Positions 8,005 to 17,088 of a DNA stretch of 54,036 nucleotides are shown in pieces. How positions within the stretch are numbered: the first letter of the stretch is position 1; every line of letters begins with the position of its first letter. Both the position numbers and the translations under genes were made by a program. Origin of the DNA: an uncultured Alistipes sp. GTDB taxonomy: Bacteria; Bacteroidota; Bacteroidia; Bacteroidales; Rikenellaceae. The stretch lies in NCBI GenBank assembly GCA_947177225.1, contig CAMWTS010000014.1:1-54036 (forward strand), read 5' to 3'. The notes under the pieces are model-generated. The model searched no databases and was not told the DNA's origin. It saw only the letters and a list, made by a program, of their open reading frames with translations.

Positions 8005-9804
8005 ATGAAAAGATTAGCTCGGATCGTGTGCCTTATACTGGCCATGATGACTGTCGCCTGCAACAGCAGCGGCATATTGGAGAAGGTCGATCGTCGTCCT
8101 GTGATACGTTTCGATGCCGGCGTGGTGCAGTATACCGTGAAGGTGGGACGCGTGTTGAACGTGGTGCCGCAATACGACAACGTCGGCGACGATACGCTCT
8201 ACGAGTGGAGTATCGACGGGGAGATCGTCTCGTCGCAATCTTCGCTTAACCATGTATTCGACTCGGTAGGACGCTATTACGTTAAGCTGACGGCGGCCAA
8301 CGGCGACGATGTGGCAAGGGCGGAGATCGTGGTGACGGTAGTCGAGCTTGCGCCGGCGGTCATCGTATTCGATCTGCCCGAAGACGGGTTGAGCATTCTG
8401 GTCGACAACGAATATATTCTGTCGCCGGAGGTGCTCAATGCCGACGATCAGACCGTTTGCGAATGGTATCTCGACGGTGAGCTGGTGGAAAGTCAGCGCG
8501 AATATAGGTTTTTGCGCGGCACCACGGGCGACTGTCTCATGCGCATGACGGCATGCAACGAGGACGGCGGCGACGAACTGGAATTTACGGTGCATGTGGT
8601 CGACGGCATACCGGCCGAAGTGACATGGGAGTCTTCCTACTGCAAGTCCGATCCGCTGGTGCGGTATGTGGCACTGGGGCGCAGCATAGAGCTGTATCCA
8701 TATGTATGGAACGGCATAGCGCCTGCTTATGAGTGGCGCATAGAGGGTCAGGTTGTCTGCCGCGAACGGTCGTTTGCGTATACGCCTGCGGCGGAGGGGC
8801 AAACGGAGGTGGTCTTCACACTCAGCGATGTGGCGCAGTCGACGACGGCCATAACGCGTCACGTCAGCCGCAGCAACGTCGAGCGCAGTGTGGTGCGTAT
8901 CAATGTAGTGTGCTGCCGCTCGGCCGAACCGCGGCCTGCATCTGAGCAAAGCTCTCCGTACATAAGCGAGGTGTTCGACTATACGCCTGCTCCCGGACAG
9001 TTCGTCAACGACGTGGAGAAGGGCGGTTTCTCGGGAGAAAACACCTATGAAGCGGCCAACGCCTTCGCAGCGTCGCGGCTGCTGAACAACCGTTTCATAT
9101 CGCTCGGATCGTGGGGCGGTTATATCGTCGTGGGATTCGATCACAGCATCATGGCCTCAGGCGGCAACGAGATAGCCATTGCCGGCAATCAGTTCGACAC
9201 CTCGTCCGAGCCGGGCATCATATGGGTGATGCAGGATACCAACGGCAACGGCCTGCCCGACGACGAGTGGTTCGAGCTTAGGGGTTCGGAGACGGGCAAG
9301 CCGGAGACGCGTCAGCGTCATGCAGCCATATATACGCGTCCGTCGGCGGCACGTGCCTCGTCGCCGTGGCTGACTATCGACGGCGAGCAGGGAACGGTGG
9401 ATTATCTGGCTTCGTATCACTCTCAGGACTATTACTATCCGGCGTGGGTGGAGTCCGACCGGCTGACGCTCTACGGCACTCGCTTGGAGAGCCGTACGTG
9501 GCGCGACGAGTCGGTGCCTACGGAGTACTGGATACTCGATCCGTTCGGCTGGGGCTATGCCGACAACTACGGTTGCGACCGAGTGGAGAACTGGACGCCT
9601 TCGGACGATCCTGCGCTCGACTCGCGCAGCGTGGTTACATATCACCACATATCCAACGCCATGAATGCCGACGGTTCGCCGGCCGATCTGGCATGGATCG
9701 ATTTCATAAAGGTGCAGACCGGAGTGCTGGACAAAGCCGGCTGGCTCGGCGAGAACTCCACCTCGATAGTAAGTATCGCCGATAACACCATGCGGCGCGA
9801 GTAG
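8005..9804 (+). CDS. Surface lipoprotein with three PKD-like repeats, first gene of the B12 operon
   Basis: A 599-residue protein. It starts MKRLARIVCLILAMMTVACNSS, an SPII signal with Cys19. Three Ig/PKD-like beta domains follow. Each carries the same signature: YEWSIDGEIV near 67, CEWYLDGELV near 151 and YEWRIEGQVV near 241. The C-terminal 280 residues (from about 317, PAPGQFVNDVEKGGFSG) form a separate conserved domain with NEIAIAGNQFD, an Asp/Asn-rich DTNGNGLPDDEWFELRGS loop that could bind calcium, and a closing DFIKVQTGVL. Such 'cell surface proteins' recur in B12 loci of Bacteroidota. It lies under the cobalamin riboswitch, and its stop is two bases before the BtuG-like gene. A role in capturing or handing over corrinoids at the cell surface is inferred from this context only. 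Confidence 0.85.
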   Translation: MKRLARIVCLILAMMTVACNSSGILEKVDRRPVIRFDAGVVQYTVKVGRVLNVVPQYDNVGDDTLYEWSIDGEIVSSQSSLNHVFDSVGRYYVKLTAANGDDVARAEIVVTVVELAPAVIVFDLPEDGLSILVDNEYILSPEVLNADDQTVCEWYLDGELVESQREYRFLRGTTGDCLMRMTACNEDGGDELEFTVHVVDGIPAEVTWESSYCKSDPLVRYVALGRSIELYPYVWNGIAPAYEWRIEGQVVCRERSFAYTPAAEGQTEVVFTLSDVAQSTTAITRHVSRSNVERSVVRINVVCCRSAEPRPASEQSSPYISEVFDYTPAPGQFVNDVEKGGFSGENTYEAANAFAASRLLNNRFISLGSWGGYIVVGFDHSIMASGGNEIAIAGNQFDTSSEPGIIWVMQDTNGNGLPDDEWFELRGSETGKPETRQRHAAIYTRPSAARASSPWLTIDGEQGTVDYLASYHSQDYYYPAWVESDRLTLYGTRLESRTWRDESVPTEYWILDPFGWGYADNYGCDRVENWTPSDDPALDSRSVVTYHHISNAMNADGSPADLAWIDFIKVQTGVLDKAGWLGENSTSIVSIADNTMRRE

Positions 9805-9806
9805 TC

Positions 9807-10850
9807 ATGAGACGTTGGTGGATCATAGCGTTGCCGCTGCTGACGGCCTCGGCGTGCATGAAGATGGGCGGTGCGGAGATCGAACCCATAGGCTCGACAG
9901 CGCACGGTCTGTTCATCACGTGCGAGGGAAATTTCATGTATGGCAATGCCTCGCTGTCGTATTACGACATGGAGACACGCACGGTCGAAAATCGCGTGTT
10001 CCGTCGTGCCAACGGTGCCGATCTGGGCGATGTGGCGCAGTCGATGACCATATTCGACGGGCGCGGCTACGTGGTGGTCAACAATTCCGGCATAGTCTTC
10101 GTCATAGATCCCGACACCTTCAAGGTGACGGCCGCGATCGAGGGGCTGACTTCACCGCGCTACATACACTTCGTCAGCGGCGAAAAGGGCTATATCACCG
10201 ATCTCTACGATCCTCGCATAGCGGTGTTCGATCCTCGCACCAATCAGCTCACCGGCTATATCGAAACGGGCAGCCACTCCTCGACCGAGCAGATGGTGCA
10301 GTGGGGCGACTACGTATTCGCCAACTGCTGGTCTTACGACAACAAGATACTGGTCATCGATACGCGTACGGACAGTGTGGTCGACGAGATCGAGGTGGGC
10401 ATACAGCCCACGTCGCTGGTCCTCGACTGCAACGACAAACTGTGGTGCATCACCGACGGCGGTTACGCCGCCAGTCCCTACGGGCACGAGGCTCCGTCGC
10501 TATACCGCATCGATCCCTCGACGCGGCGCATCGAACGGCAGTTTACCTTCGCCGATGACGATTCGCCGTCGGAACTTGCCGTAAACGGTGACGGCAGCCG
10601 CATATATTTCATCAACGACGACATATGGTCTATGGCTGTTACAGCCGAAAATCTGCCGGTACGACCCTTTGTGGCCAATGTCGGGACGATATACTACGGC
10701 CTGACGGTCGATCCGTTGAGGGGCGATGTCTATGTGGCCGATGCAATAGATTATCAACAGCCGGGTGTGGTTTACCGCTACTCCTCGGCGGGCGAAGAGC
10801 TCGACCGCTTCGAGGTGGGAATAATCCCCGGCGCATTCTGTTTCAAATAG
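9807..10850 (+). CDS. btuG: BtuG-like surface B12-binding beta-propeller lipoprotein
   Basis: A 347-residue protein. The N-terminus MRRWWIIALPLLTASACMKM is an SPII signal with Cys17. The body is a YncE/YVTN-type seven-bladed propeller: repeating segments of about 40-45 residues such as VFVIDPDTFKVTAAIEGLTS, IAVFDPRTNQLTGYIETGSH and ILVIDTRTDSVVDEIEVGIQ. In Bacteroides thetaiotaomicron, BtuG lipoproteins of this architecture bind cobalamin very tightly at the cell surface and sit as a lid on BtuB. Here the gene is flanked by a riboswitch-controlled lipoprotein gene (2-base gap) and a BtuB-like receptor gene (2-base gap), the same arrangement. The length and fold fit. The name rests on architecture and context, not on mapped ligand residues. 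Confidence 0.9.
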   Translation: MRRWWIIALPLLTASACMKMGGAEIEPIGSTAHGLFITCEGNFMYGNASLSYYDMETRTVENRVFRRANGADLGDVAQSMTIFDGRGYVVVNNSGIVFVIDPDTFKVTAAIEGLTSPRYIHFVSGEKGYITDLYDPRIAVFDPRTNQLTGYIETGSHSSTEQMVQWGDYVFANCWSYDNKILVIDTRTDSVVDEIEVGIQPTSLVLDCNDKLWCITDGGYAASPYGHEAPSLYRIDPSTRRIERQFTFADDDSPSELAVNGDGSRIYFINDDIWSMAVTAENLPVRPFVANVGTIYYGLTVDPLRGDVYVADAIDYQQPGVVYRYSSAGEELDRFEVGIIPGAFCFK

Positions 10851-10852
10851 CT

Positions 10853-12937
10853 ATGACGGGTCGGTTGCGTATATCGGTAATGCTGGCGATGGCTGCGGCA
10901 TGGCTTCTGCTGCCTTCGGCGGCCAGGGCGCAGCACGACGCTATGCGTACGGTCGATATCGAGGGTGTCGAGATCGTCGGTTACCGTCCGCTGAAAGATA
11001 TAGGCATACAGTCGACGAAAATGGATTCGCTCACCCTCAAAGAGAGCATATCGCTGTCGGTGGCCGACATACTCACGCAGAACACGCCTATATTCATCAA
11101 GTCATACGGTCGCGGAACCATGGCCACGGCTTCGATGCGCGGCACGGCTCCGTCGCATACGAAAGTGACATGGAACGGCATGACACTCAATTCGCCCATG
11201 CTCGGCATGGTCGATTTCTCCTATATACCGGCATATCTGATCGACGATGCTGCGCTTTACCACGGTGCCGGATCGGTCGGTGTCTCGGGCGGAGGACTGG
11301 GCGGTGCCGTGACTCTGTCGAACCGTCCGGCCGACGATGACGGCTTCTCGCTGCGTTATATTCAGGGTATCGGTTCGTTTTCGACCTACGACGAGTTTCT
11401 GCGTCTGGGCTATGGCAGTCGCCGCTGGCAGCTCTCCACGCGTGTGCTCTACTCCTCGTCGGACAACGATTTCCGTTACACCAACTACCATAAAATCAAA
11501 CAGCCGGTCTACGACGGCGAGGGCAATATCGTGGGCAGCAAGTATGTCGAGGATCGCAACCGTTCGGGCGATTTCGCCGATCTGCACATATTGCAGGAGG
11601 CCTATTTCAACACCGATAGCGGTCATCGCATAGGTCTTGCGGCGTGGTATATGTCCTCCGATCGCGGTGTGCCGAAGATATCGACCGACTATCGCGACGA
11701 TAACCTGACCCGCACGCGTCAGCAGGAGAATACGCTGCGCGCGGTGGTGTCGTGGCAAACCATACGCGGCTCTTTGAAGGTCGGCGCGCGGGCAGGCTAC
11801 ACCTACACCGACATGCTTTACACCTACCGTTACGATCTGACCGGTTCGGGGCAGGAGATGGTCGAGGGCATACACTCGCAGAGCTATGTCAACTCGCTTT
11901 TCGCCAAGGCCGATGCCGAGTATACGATAGGCGACAAGTGGCTCTTTTCGGCCGATGTCGGTCTCAATCAGCACTTTGTGCGCAGTGCCGACCGCTCGAT
12001 CATCGTGCAGGACGGATCGTCGGCCGTCGTAGGTTACGATCAGGCGCGCGCCGAGGTCTCGGCCTGCGTCTCGGTGAAGTACAGACCCACGAAGCGTGTA
12101 GGCCTTGCCGCCACGCTCCGCGACGATCTCTACGGCGATCGGTTCACGCCGCCGATTCCTGCGCTGTTTGTCGATGTGCTGCTGTGGCACAAGGGCGAGC
12201 TGCTGCTGAAAGGCTCGGTTACGCGCAACTATCGTTATCCGACGCTCAACGACCTCTATTTCATGCCGGGCGGCAATCCCGACCTTCGCCCCGAGCAGGG
12301 TATATCCTACGATGCCGGACTCTCTACGCACCTGCGTTCGGAGCGTGTCGATTTCTCGGCCGCAGCAACATGGTTCGACTCATATATCGACGACTGGATA
12401 TTGTGGCGCGCTACGGCCAAGGGGTTCTGGACACCGCTCAACATCAAACGCGTACATAGCTACGGCGTGGAACTGCGTGCCTCGATCGATGTCGATCTGG
12501 GTCGTCGCTGGTCGTTGCAGGCCAATGCGCTCTATACGGTCACCCATGCCGTCAACCACGGTGATCCCGTCTCGGTCAACGATGCCTCGATAGGCAAGCA
12601 GCTGCCGTATATTCCGGTATGCTCGGGATCGGCCACCGTAAGACTCAACTGGCGATATTGGTCGATCATCTATAAATGGAACCATTACAGCGAGCGATAC
12701 ACCACCTCGTCCAATGATCTGCGCCTGTCCGATCCGGTGATGCCGTACTATATGAGCGATTTGTCGTTGGAGCGGCGCATAGTGCTGCGGCCGATGGATC
12801 TGTCGCTGCGTTTCGATGTCCACAATCTTCTCGACGAGGAGTATGAAACGGTGCTCTCGCACCCCATGCCGCGCATCAATTTCGGTTTCTACATCGGCAT
12901 TACGCCGAAGTTCGGCCGAGGCCGACGCGCGGAGTAG
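10853..12937 (+). CDS. btuB: TonB-dependent outer-membrane receptor for vitamin B12
   Basis: A 694-residue protein. A signal peptide (MTGRLRISVMLAMAAAWLLLPSAARA) is followed by a TonB-box-like stretch (TVDIEGVEIVG). The plug domain spans about 50-170 (LSVADILTQNTPIFIKSYGRGTMATASMRG spans the typical 'SVADLL...GxxxSxRG' block). A barrel of roughly 22 strands ends in an aromatic-rich C-terminus (NFGFYIGITPKFGRG). It imports corrinoids across the outer membrane using TonB energy. The start is ATG 10853, two bases after the btuG stop, not the longer frame that overlaps btuG. It is the third gene of the riboswitch-controlled operon. Ligand specificity is inferred from the riboswitch and BtuG neighbour. 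No inner-membrane B12 importer follows; a BtuCDF-like set is encoded at 36320-39267 without a riboswitch. Confidence 0.92.
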   Translation: MTGRLRISVMLAMAAAWLLLPSAARAQHDAMRTVDIEGVEIVGYRPLKDIGIQSTKMDSLTLKESISLSVADILTQNTPIFIKSYGRGTMATASMRGTAPSHTKVTWNGMTLNSPMLGMVDFSYIPAYLIDDAALYHGAGSVGVSGGGLGGAVTLSNRPADDDGFSLRYIQGIGSFSTYDEFLRLGYGSRRWQLSTRVLYSSSDNDFRYTNYHKIKQPVYDGEGNIVGSKYVEDRNRSGDFADLHILQEAYFNTDSGHRIGLAAWYMSSDRGVPKISTDYRDDNLTRTRQQENTLRAVVSWQTIRGSLKVGARAGYTYTDMLYTYRYDLTGSGQEMVEGIHSQSYVNSLFAKADAEYTIGDKWLFSADVGLNQHFVRSADRSIIVQDGSSAVVGYDQARAEVSACVSVKYRPTKRVGLAATLRDDLYGDRFTPPIPALFVDVLLWHKGELLLKGSVTRNYRYPTLNDLYFMPGGNPDLRPEQGISYDAGLSTHLRSERVDFSAAATWFDSYIDDWILWRATAKGFWTPLNIKRVHSYGVELRASIDVDLGRRWSLQANALYTVTHAVNHGDPVSVNDASIGKQLPYIPVCSGSATVRLNWRYWSIIYKWNHYSERYTTSSNDLRLSDPVMPYYMSDLSLERRIVLRPMDLSLRFDVHNLLDEEYETVLSHPMPRINFGFYIGITPKFGRGRRAE

Positions 12938-13029
12938 CCGAATATCGCTTTTGCAATCGACTGAATGCCGGTTGCAGCTGTAAAATTGCACATAAATATC
13001 CTTGGAATGCTATTTGCCGCCGGTGTGCT

Positions 13030-13061
13030 TTTGAATATTCGTAAATAAATTGTTACCTTTG
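13030..13061 (+). promoter_or_regulatory. Promoter of the 13084 operon
   Basis: TTTG (13030-13033), 20 bases, TACCTTTG (13054-13061), a full consensus match. A second TACTTTTG (13071-13078) lies just before the ATG. Confidence 0.8.
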
Positions 13062-13083
13062 AAGTGAATTTACTTTTGCGACA

Positions 13084-14427
13084 ATGGCACTCGAACAGAT
13101 CAAATCCCGCTTGGAACGTCTCAATGCTTTGATAGAGAGATGGAACGATAATGATATAAGCCCCATCGAACGCGATTTGGCGTTGGAACATCTGCGCGTC
13201 GTTTACGACGAGGTGTCGTCGATTCCGACGCATGCTTCTGTCGTCGTGTCTCCGCCCTCCGCAATGCAGGTCGCCCGTCCCGAACCGAATGAAGACGCGG
13301 CTGCTGCCGGGAGTGTCGACGCGACGGTAGGGCAGACGGCTGCGATGCCGGAGCCGGCGATGCTGATCGACGATCCGATCGATATCGACATGCTGCTGGG
13401 GTTGTCGTCGGCCGAGGAGGAGTCGGAGACGATACTGTTGTCGACTGACGAACCTGAAATAACCGATGACGGCGAGTCCGGCGATCAGTCGGCAGCCGGA
13501 CAAATCGGACGGATAGAGTCGGTCGAGCCGGAACCGATGCAGGAAGATTCGGCTGCGGTTGCCGAGGAACCGGAACCGCTTCCTGAGCCTGCGGCCGAGC
13601 AGCCGGCAGAGGAGCCGGTGGCCGAGGAGACTGCGGACGAAAATGCAGATAAACCGGCCGAGGAGCCTGAACCGCTTCCTGAGCCTGCGAACGAGCAGCC
13701 GTCGAAGACTCATATGGGCGGACTTTTCGATATCAGCGAGATTCCGGTTCGCTCTAAACGTCGCCGCAACGTCATGATCTCGCTATACGAGGAGCCGGCA
13801 CGACCGTTGGTGCGTGAAGATGCACCTGCGGCCATCAAGTCTGACGCTCCTGCACCCGCAATCTCTCCCCTGCACCCCGATGCCGTTACGGCGGAGCCTG
13901 AGCCGGGCATAGCTGAGCCGGAAACGGCGGCCGAGGCAGTTGTCGAAACACTCGTCGAACAGCCGGATACGGTGGCTGATGCAGTCCTGGGCGATGCTGC
14001 CGCTACCGTCGACGTGCTGCCGCAGCCTGCCGACCAACCTGCCGACCGGTCTCACGAGCCGCAACAGCGGCGCTACACAGCACCCGTTACGCCCAAGCCT
14101 GCGCCCATGCCGCGTCTGGCCGATGTTTTGGGTGGCGAGGTGACTACATTGGCCGATAGCATGATTGCCGAGGGACATATGCCGCGTACGGCCGCAACGG
14201 GTCGCATAGACGATCTGCGCAAAGCCATAGGCATCAACGACAAGTTTCTGATGATACGCGATCTGTTCAACGGCGACGGACAGATGTTCGAGGATACGAT
14301 CACCACTCTCAACGAGTTCGACGATCTGGACGAGTGTATGATCTATATCGTCGAGAACTTCGCATGGAATCCCGACTCCGACGGAGCACAGCTCCTGATG
14401 GCACTTATCGAACGCAAACTCGCATAG
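13084..14427 (+). CDS. Acidic Glu/Pro-rich protein with conserved C-terminal domain, function unknown
   Basis: A 447-residue protein with no signal peptide, so probably cytoplasmic. Residues 1-45 form a predicted helical segment (EQIKSRLERLNALIERWNDN). About 60-350 is low-complexity, rich in Glu, Pro and Ala. It includes a 32-codon duplication (13561-13604 and 13657-13700, both encoding AEEPEPLPEPA). The last 95 residues are ordered (DDLRKAIGINDKFLMIRDLF, then a helix-rich end), and this C-terminal block is a recurrent feature of Bacteroidales hypothetical proteins. The gene has a full promoter and is 9 bases ahead of rsmI. The long acidic linker may tether the N-terminal helix to the C-terminal domain. 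I do not recognise a function. Confidence 0.8.
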   Translation: MALEQIKSRLERLNALIERWNDNDISPIERDLALEHLRVVYDEVSSIPTHASVVVSPPSAMQVARPEPNEDAAAAGSVDATVGQTAAMPEPAMLIDDPIDIDMLLGLSSAEEESETILLSTDEPEITDDGESGDQSAAGQIGRIESVEPEPMQEDSAAVAEEPEPLPEPAAEQPAEEPVAEETADENADKPAEEPEPLPEPANEQPSKTHMGGLFDISEIPVRSKRRRNVMISLYEEPARPLVREDAPAAIKSDAPAPAISPLHPDAVTAEPEPGIAEPETAAEAVVETLVEQPDTVADAVLGDAAATVDVLPQPADQPADRSHEPQQRRYTAPVTPKPAPMPRLADVLGGEVTTLADSMIAEGHMPRTAATGRIDDLRKAIGINDKFLMIRDLFNGDGQMFEDTITTLNEFDDLDECMIYIVENFAWNPDSDGAQLLMALIERKLA

Positions 14428-14436
14428 AAAAAATAT

Positions 14437-15156
14437 ATGTCGAAACTCTATATAGTTCCCACGCCGATAGGCAACCTCGACGATATCACGCTGCGTGCTA
14501 TCGAGACGTTGCGTTCGGTCGATTTCATCTTGGCCGAGGACACTCGCACTACGGCCGTCCTGCTCAAACATCTGGGCATCGAGAAACGCATGTATTCTCA
14601 CCATAAATTCAACGAACACGCCACTGTCAAGATGGTCTCCGAGAGCATAGCCGCCGGTCGCACGGTGGCATTGGTGAGCGATGCCGGCACACCGGGCATA
14701 TCCGATCCCGGATTTCTGCTGGTGCGCACATGCGTCGAGGCCGGGATCGAGGTGGAGACGCTGCCCGGTGCCACGGCTTTGATACCTGCTCTGGTACAGA
14801 GCGGATTTCCGTGCGACAAGTTCTGCTTCGAGGGATTTCTTCCACAGAAGAAGGGACGTGCCAAGCGTATCGCCTCGCTTGCTGAGGAGGAGCGCACGAT
14901 AGTCCTTTACGAATCGCCGTTCCGTGTGGTCAAGTGCTTGGAGCAGTTGGCCGAGGCGATGGGCGAAGACCGTCAGGTGGCTGTGGTGAGAGAGATCACC
15001 AAGAAGTTCGAGCAGACCGTGCGCGGTACGCTGGGCGAGGTGGCCGACCACTTCCGCAGCAACCCTCCGCGCGGCGAGTTCGTTATCGTGGTGGCCGGCA
15101 AATCGACCAGACATACCCGCGGTGAGGATATGGAGCCGCAACAATCCGAGATCTAA
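14437..15156 (+). CDS. rsmI: 16S rRNA 2'-O-ribose C1402 methyltransferase
   Basis: A 239-residue tetrapyrrole-methylase-fold enzyme. It uses SAM to methylate the 2'-O of C1402 in the ribosomal P site, together with RsmH (not in the window). Signature segments are IVPTPIGNLDDITLRA at the N-terminus, AEDTRTTAVLLKHLGI, LVSDAGTPGISDPGF (the SAM-binding loop) and FEGFLPQKKGRA. The length is somewhat below the roughly 285 residues of E. coli RsmI, with a short C-terminus, which is usual for this phylum. It probably shares a transcript with the upstream acidic protein and the downstream acyltransferase. Confidence 0.95.
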   Translation: MSKLYIVPTPIGNLDDITLRAIETLRSVDFILAEDTRTTAVLLKHLGIEKRMYSHHKFNEHATVKMVSESIAAGRTVALVSDAGTPGISDPGFLLVRTCVEAGIEVETLPGATALIPALVQSGFPCDKFCFEGFLPQKKGRAKRIASLAEEERTIVLYESPFRVVKCLEQLAEAMGEDRQVAVVREITKKFEQTVRGTLGEVADHFRSNPPRGEFVIVVAGKSTRHTRGEDMEPQQSEI

Positions 15157-15167
15157 ACTTTACGACA

Positions 15168-16097
15168 ATGGCTGTCGACAACAATCATCACACGCTCAAT
15201 TTCGGGCAGAAGTGCTGCGTCGAGCTGCTATGGTGGCTCTGCCGTCTGGTGGCTGTCATGCCACGCGTGGTGCGTTACTATATATTCGGGGAGTTGATAT
15301 ATTTTGTCATGCACGTGGTGATCCGCTATCGCCGCGGTGTGGTTATGACCAATCTGCGCAACTCGTTTCCCGAAAAGAGCGGGCGCGAACTTGCTGCGAT
15401 AGCACGCCGATACGACCGCTTTTTGGCCGAGCAGATAATCAATACGCTCAGTGTGACCGGCATAGGCCGCAAGCGTCAGATGCGTTACATGACTTTCCCC
15501 GGAGCCGCCGAATATGCGGCTGCCACTGCCGGCCGCGATGTGGTGCTCGTGTCGGGTCACTACGGCTGCTGGGAATACTTCACGGCTGTGGCTCTCTACG
15601 ACGACGGCCACCGGCTGATGAGCATCTACCACCCGTTGGAGAACACCGTTCTCGACGAGCTGTTTCTCCGCATACGCCGTTGCGACAACTCCGTTCTGGT
15701 GCCGCGCGACGAGGCTATACGCTACTACATACGTCATCGGCATGATGGCCGCAATCTGGCCATAGGGCTTATCGCCGATCAGAATCCTTTCCGTCGCAAA
15801 GATGCCTATTGGCTGACTTTTCTCAATCAGGAGTCGATCTTTGCCGACGGTGCCGAACAGCTGGCAGTCAGGTTCGGCATGCCAATGTATTTCGCTTATA
15901 TGAAGCGGCGCGCACGCGGGCGCTACGAAATGTATATGGAGTGCCTTCACGACGGACGGCAGCCATTGAGCGACCACGAACTGACTGTGCGTTACGTTAG
16001 GGCTTTGGAGCGCGTCATACGCGAGTGTCCCGAGCTGTGGCTGTGGTCGCATCGACGTTGGAAACAGATACGCAAACCGGAAGAATGTCTTCACTGA
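15168..16097 (+). CDS. LpxL/HtrB-type lipid A acyltransferase
   Basis: A 309-residue member of the bacterial lipid A biosynthesis acyltransferase family. It has an N-terminal membrane anchor (about 17-55) and then the catalytic HX4E motif seen as SGHYGCWEYF (about residue 128). A conserved GLIADQNPFRRKDAYWLTFL block follows (substrate and acyl-chain region). The C-terminal WLWSHRRWK matches the family's end motif. It should add a secondary acyl chain to lipid A on the inner face of the inner membrane. Its end overlaps the following glycosyltransferase by 13 bases, so the two are translationally coupled, and both belong to a cell-envelope operon. Confidence 0.92.
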   Translation: MAVDNNHHTLNFGQKCCVELLWWLCRLVAVMPRVVRYYIFGELIYFVMHVVIRYRRGVVMTNLRNSFPEKSGRELAAIARRYDRFLAEQIINTLSVTGIGRKRQMRYMTFPGAAEYAAATAGRDVVLVSGHYGCWEYFTAVALYDDGHRLMSIYHPLENTVLDELFLRIRRCDNSVLVPRDEAIRYYIRHRHDGRNLAIGLIADQNPFRRKDAYWLTFLNQESIFADGAEQLAVRFGMPMYFAYMKRRARGRYEMYMECLHDGRQPLSDHELTVRYVRALERVIRECPELWLWSHRRWKQIRKPEECLH

Positions 16098-17086
16098 GTG
16101 TGGTCATACTCAACTGGAACGGCATCGGACATCTGCGCCGTTTCCTCGGGAGTGTTGTCGAAAACACCCCCGCCGAGGTGGATATTGTCGTTGCCGACAA
16201 CGGCTCGACGGACGAGTCGGTGGCGTGGATCGAACGTAATCATCGGCGCGTGAAGATCCTGCGTCTGGATCGCAACTACGGTTTTGCCGAGGGCTACAAC
16301 CGTGCCTTGCGACAGATCGACAGCCGGTATTACATACTGCTCAACTCCGATGTGGAGGTGACTCCTGGCTGGACGCAGCCGCTTGCGGCAATGCTCGACA
16401 GTGCGGGCGACATCGCTGCCGTTGCCCCCAAGCTGTTGTCGTGGGAGCATCGCGACCGGTTCGAGTATGCCGGAGCTTCGGGCGGATTCATAGACATACT
16501 TGGTTATCCGTTCTGCCGCGGCCGCATACTGTCGAATGTCGAGGTCGACGACGGACAGTACGACTCGCCGCGCGAGGTGTTCTGGGCGAGCGGTGCCGCC
16601 ATGGCTTGCCGTGCAGATGTGTTTCACGCCCTGGGAGGCTTCGATGCCGATTTCTTCGCCCACATGGAGGAGATCGATCTCTGCTGGCGCATGCAGCTGG
16701 CCGGCTATCGCATTATGGTCGAACCTCGCAGCGTGGTTTATCATCTGGGGGGAGGTACGCTGCCCGTATCGCCGCGCAAACTCTATCTCAATCATCGCAA
16801 CAATCTGGCAATGATCTTCAAGTGTGCATCTGTGCCTCAGCGCATTGCATGCGCCGTGATCCGTCCGTTGTGCGACGGAGCCGAAGCGGCGGGCTATCTG
16901 CTGTGCGGCCGTGTGCGCAACGCGTGGGCGGTGGTGAGCGCATGGGGACGATTCGTTGCGTGGCACGGGACACTGGCCGGAAAACGCAGGGCGGTGATCC
17001 GGCGCAAAAAGCCATTCGGCATATACCGTGGATCGATAGTCTTGCGTTATATATTCGCAGGCAAGAGATTTGATAACATAATGTAG
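16085..17086 (+). CDS. Family 2 glycosyltransferase (rhamnosyltransferase-like)
   Basis: A 333-residue protein. A GT-A fold opens with SVVILNWNGIGHLRRFLGSV and carries VVADNGSTDES, the DSD-like LLNSDVEVTPGW (metal-binding DxD position) and a FFAHMEEIDLCWR block (the ED acceptor/base region) typical of GT2 enzymes that add rhamnose or similar sugars. The start at ATG 16085 overlaps the previous gene. A more upstream start at 16025 would add 20 unrelated residues. A C-terminal basic amphipathic tail may associate with the membrane. The donor and acceptor are unknown; envelope glycan or lipopolysaccharide assembly is inferred from the neighbours. Confidence 0.88.
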   Translation: MSSLSVVILNWNGIGHLRRFLGSVVENTPAEVDIVVADNGSTDESVAWIERNHRRVKILRLDRNYGFAEGYNRALRQIDSRYYILLNSDVEVTPGWTQPLAAMLDSAGDIAAVAPKLLSWEHRDRFEYAGASGGFIDILGYPFCRGRILSNVEVDDGQYDSPREVFWASGAAMACRADVFHALGGFDADFFAHMEEIDLCWRMQLAGYRIMVEPRSVVYHLGGGTLPVSPRKLYLNHRNNLAMIFKCASVPQRIACAVIRPLCDGAEAAGYLLCGRVRNAWAVVSAWGRFVAWHGTLAGKRRAVIRRKKPFGIYRGSIVLRYIFAGKRFDNIM

Positions 17087-17088
17087 AT

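Noticed and set aside
10625..10852. Upstream extension of the BtuB-like receptor
   Set aside because: It would overlap btuG and place 76 residues before an obvious signal peptide that starts at 10853.
11102..12331. Long minus-strand frame opposite btuB, and similar long antisense frames (3415-4209, 13783-15144, 22997-23980, 29563-31392, 31964-33517, 41723-43276)
   Set aside because: These are mirror frames produced by the G/C-biased third codon positions of the real genes. They lack family motifs, signal peptides and promoters.
16025..16084. Earlier start for the first glycosyltransferase
   Set aside because: The extra 20 residues come from the coding sequence of the acyltransferase in another frame and are not part of a GT2 N-terminus.
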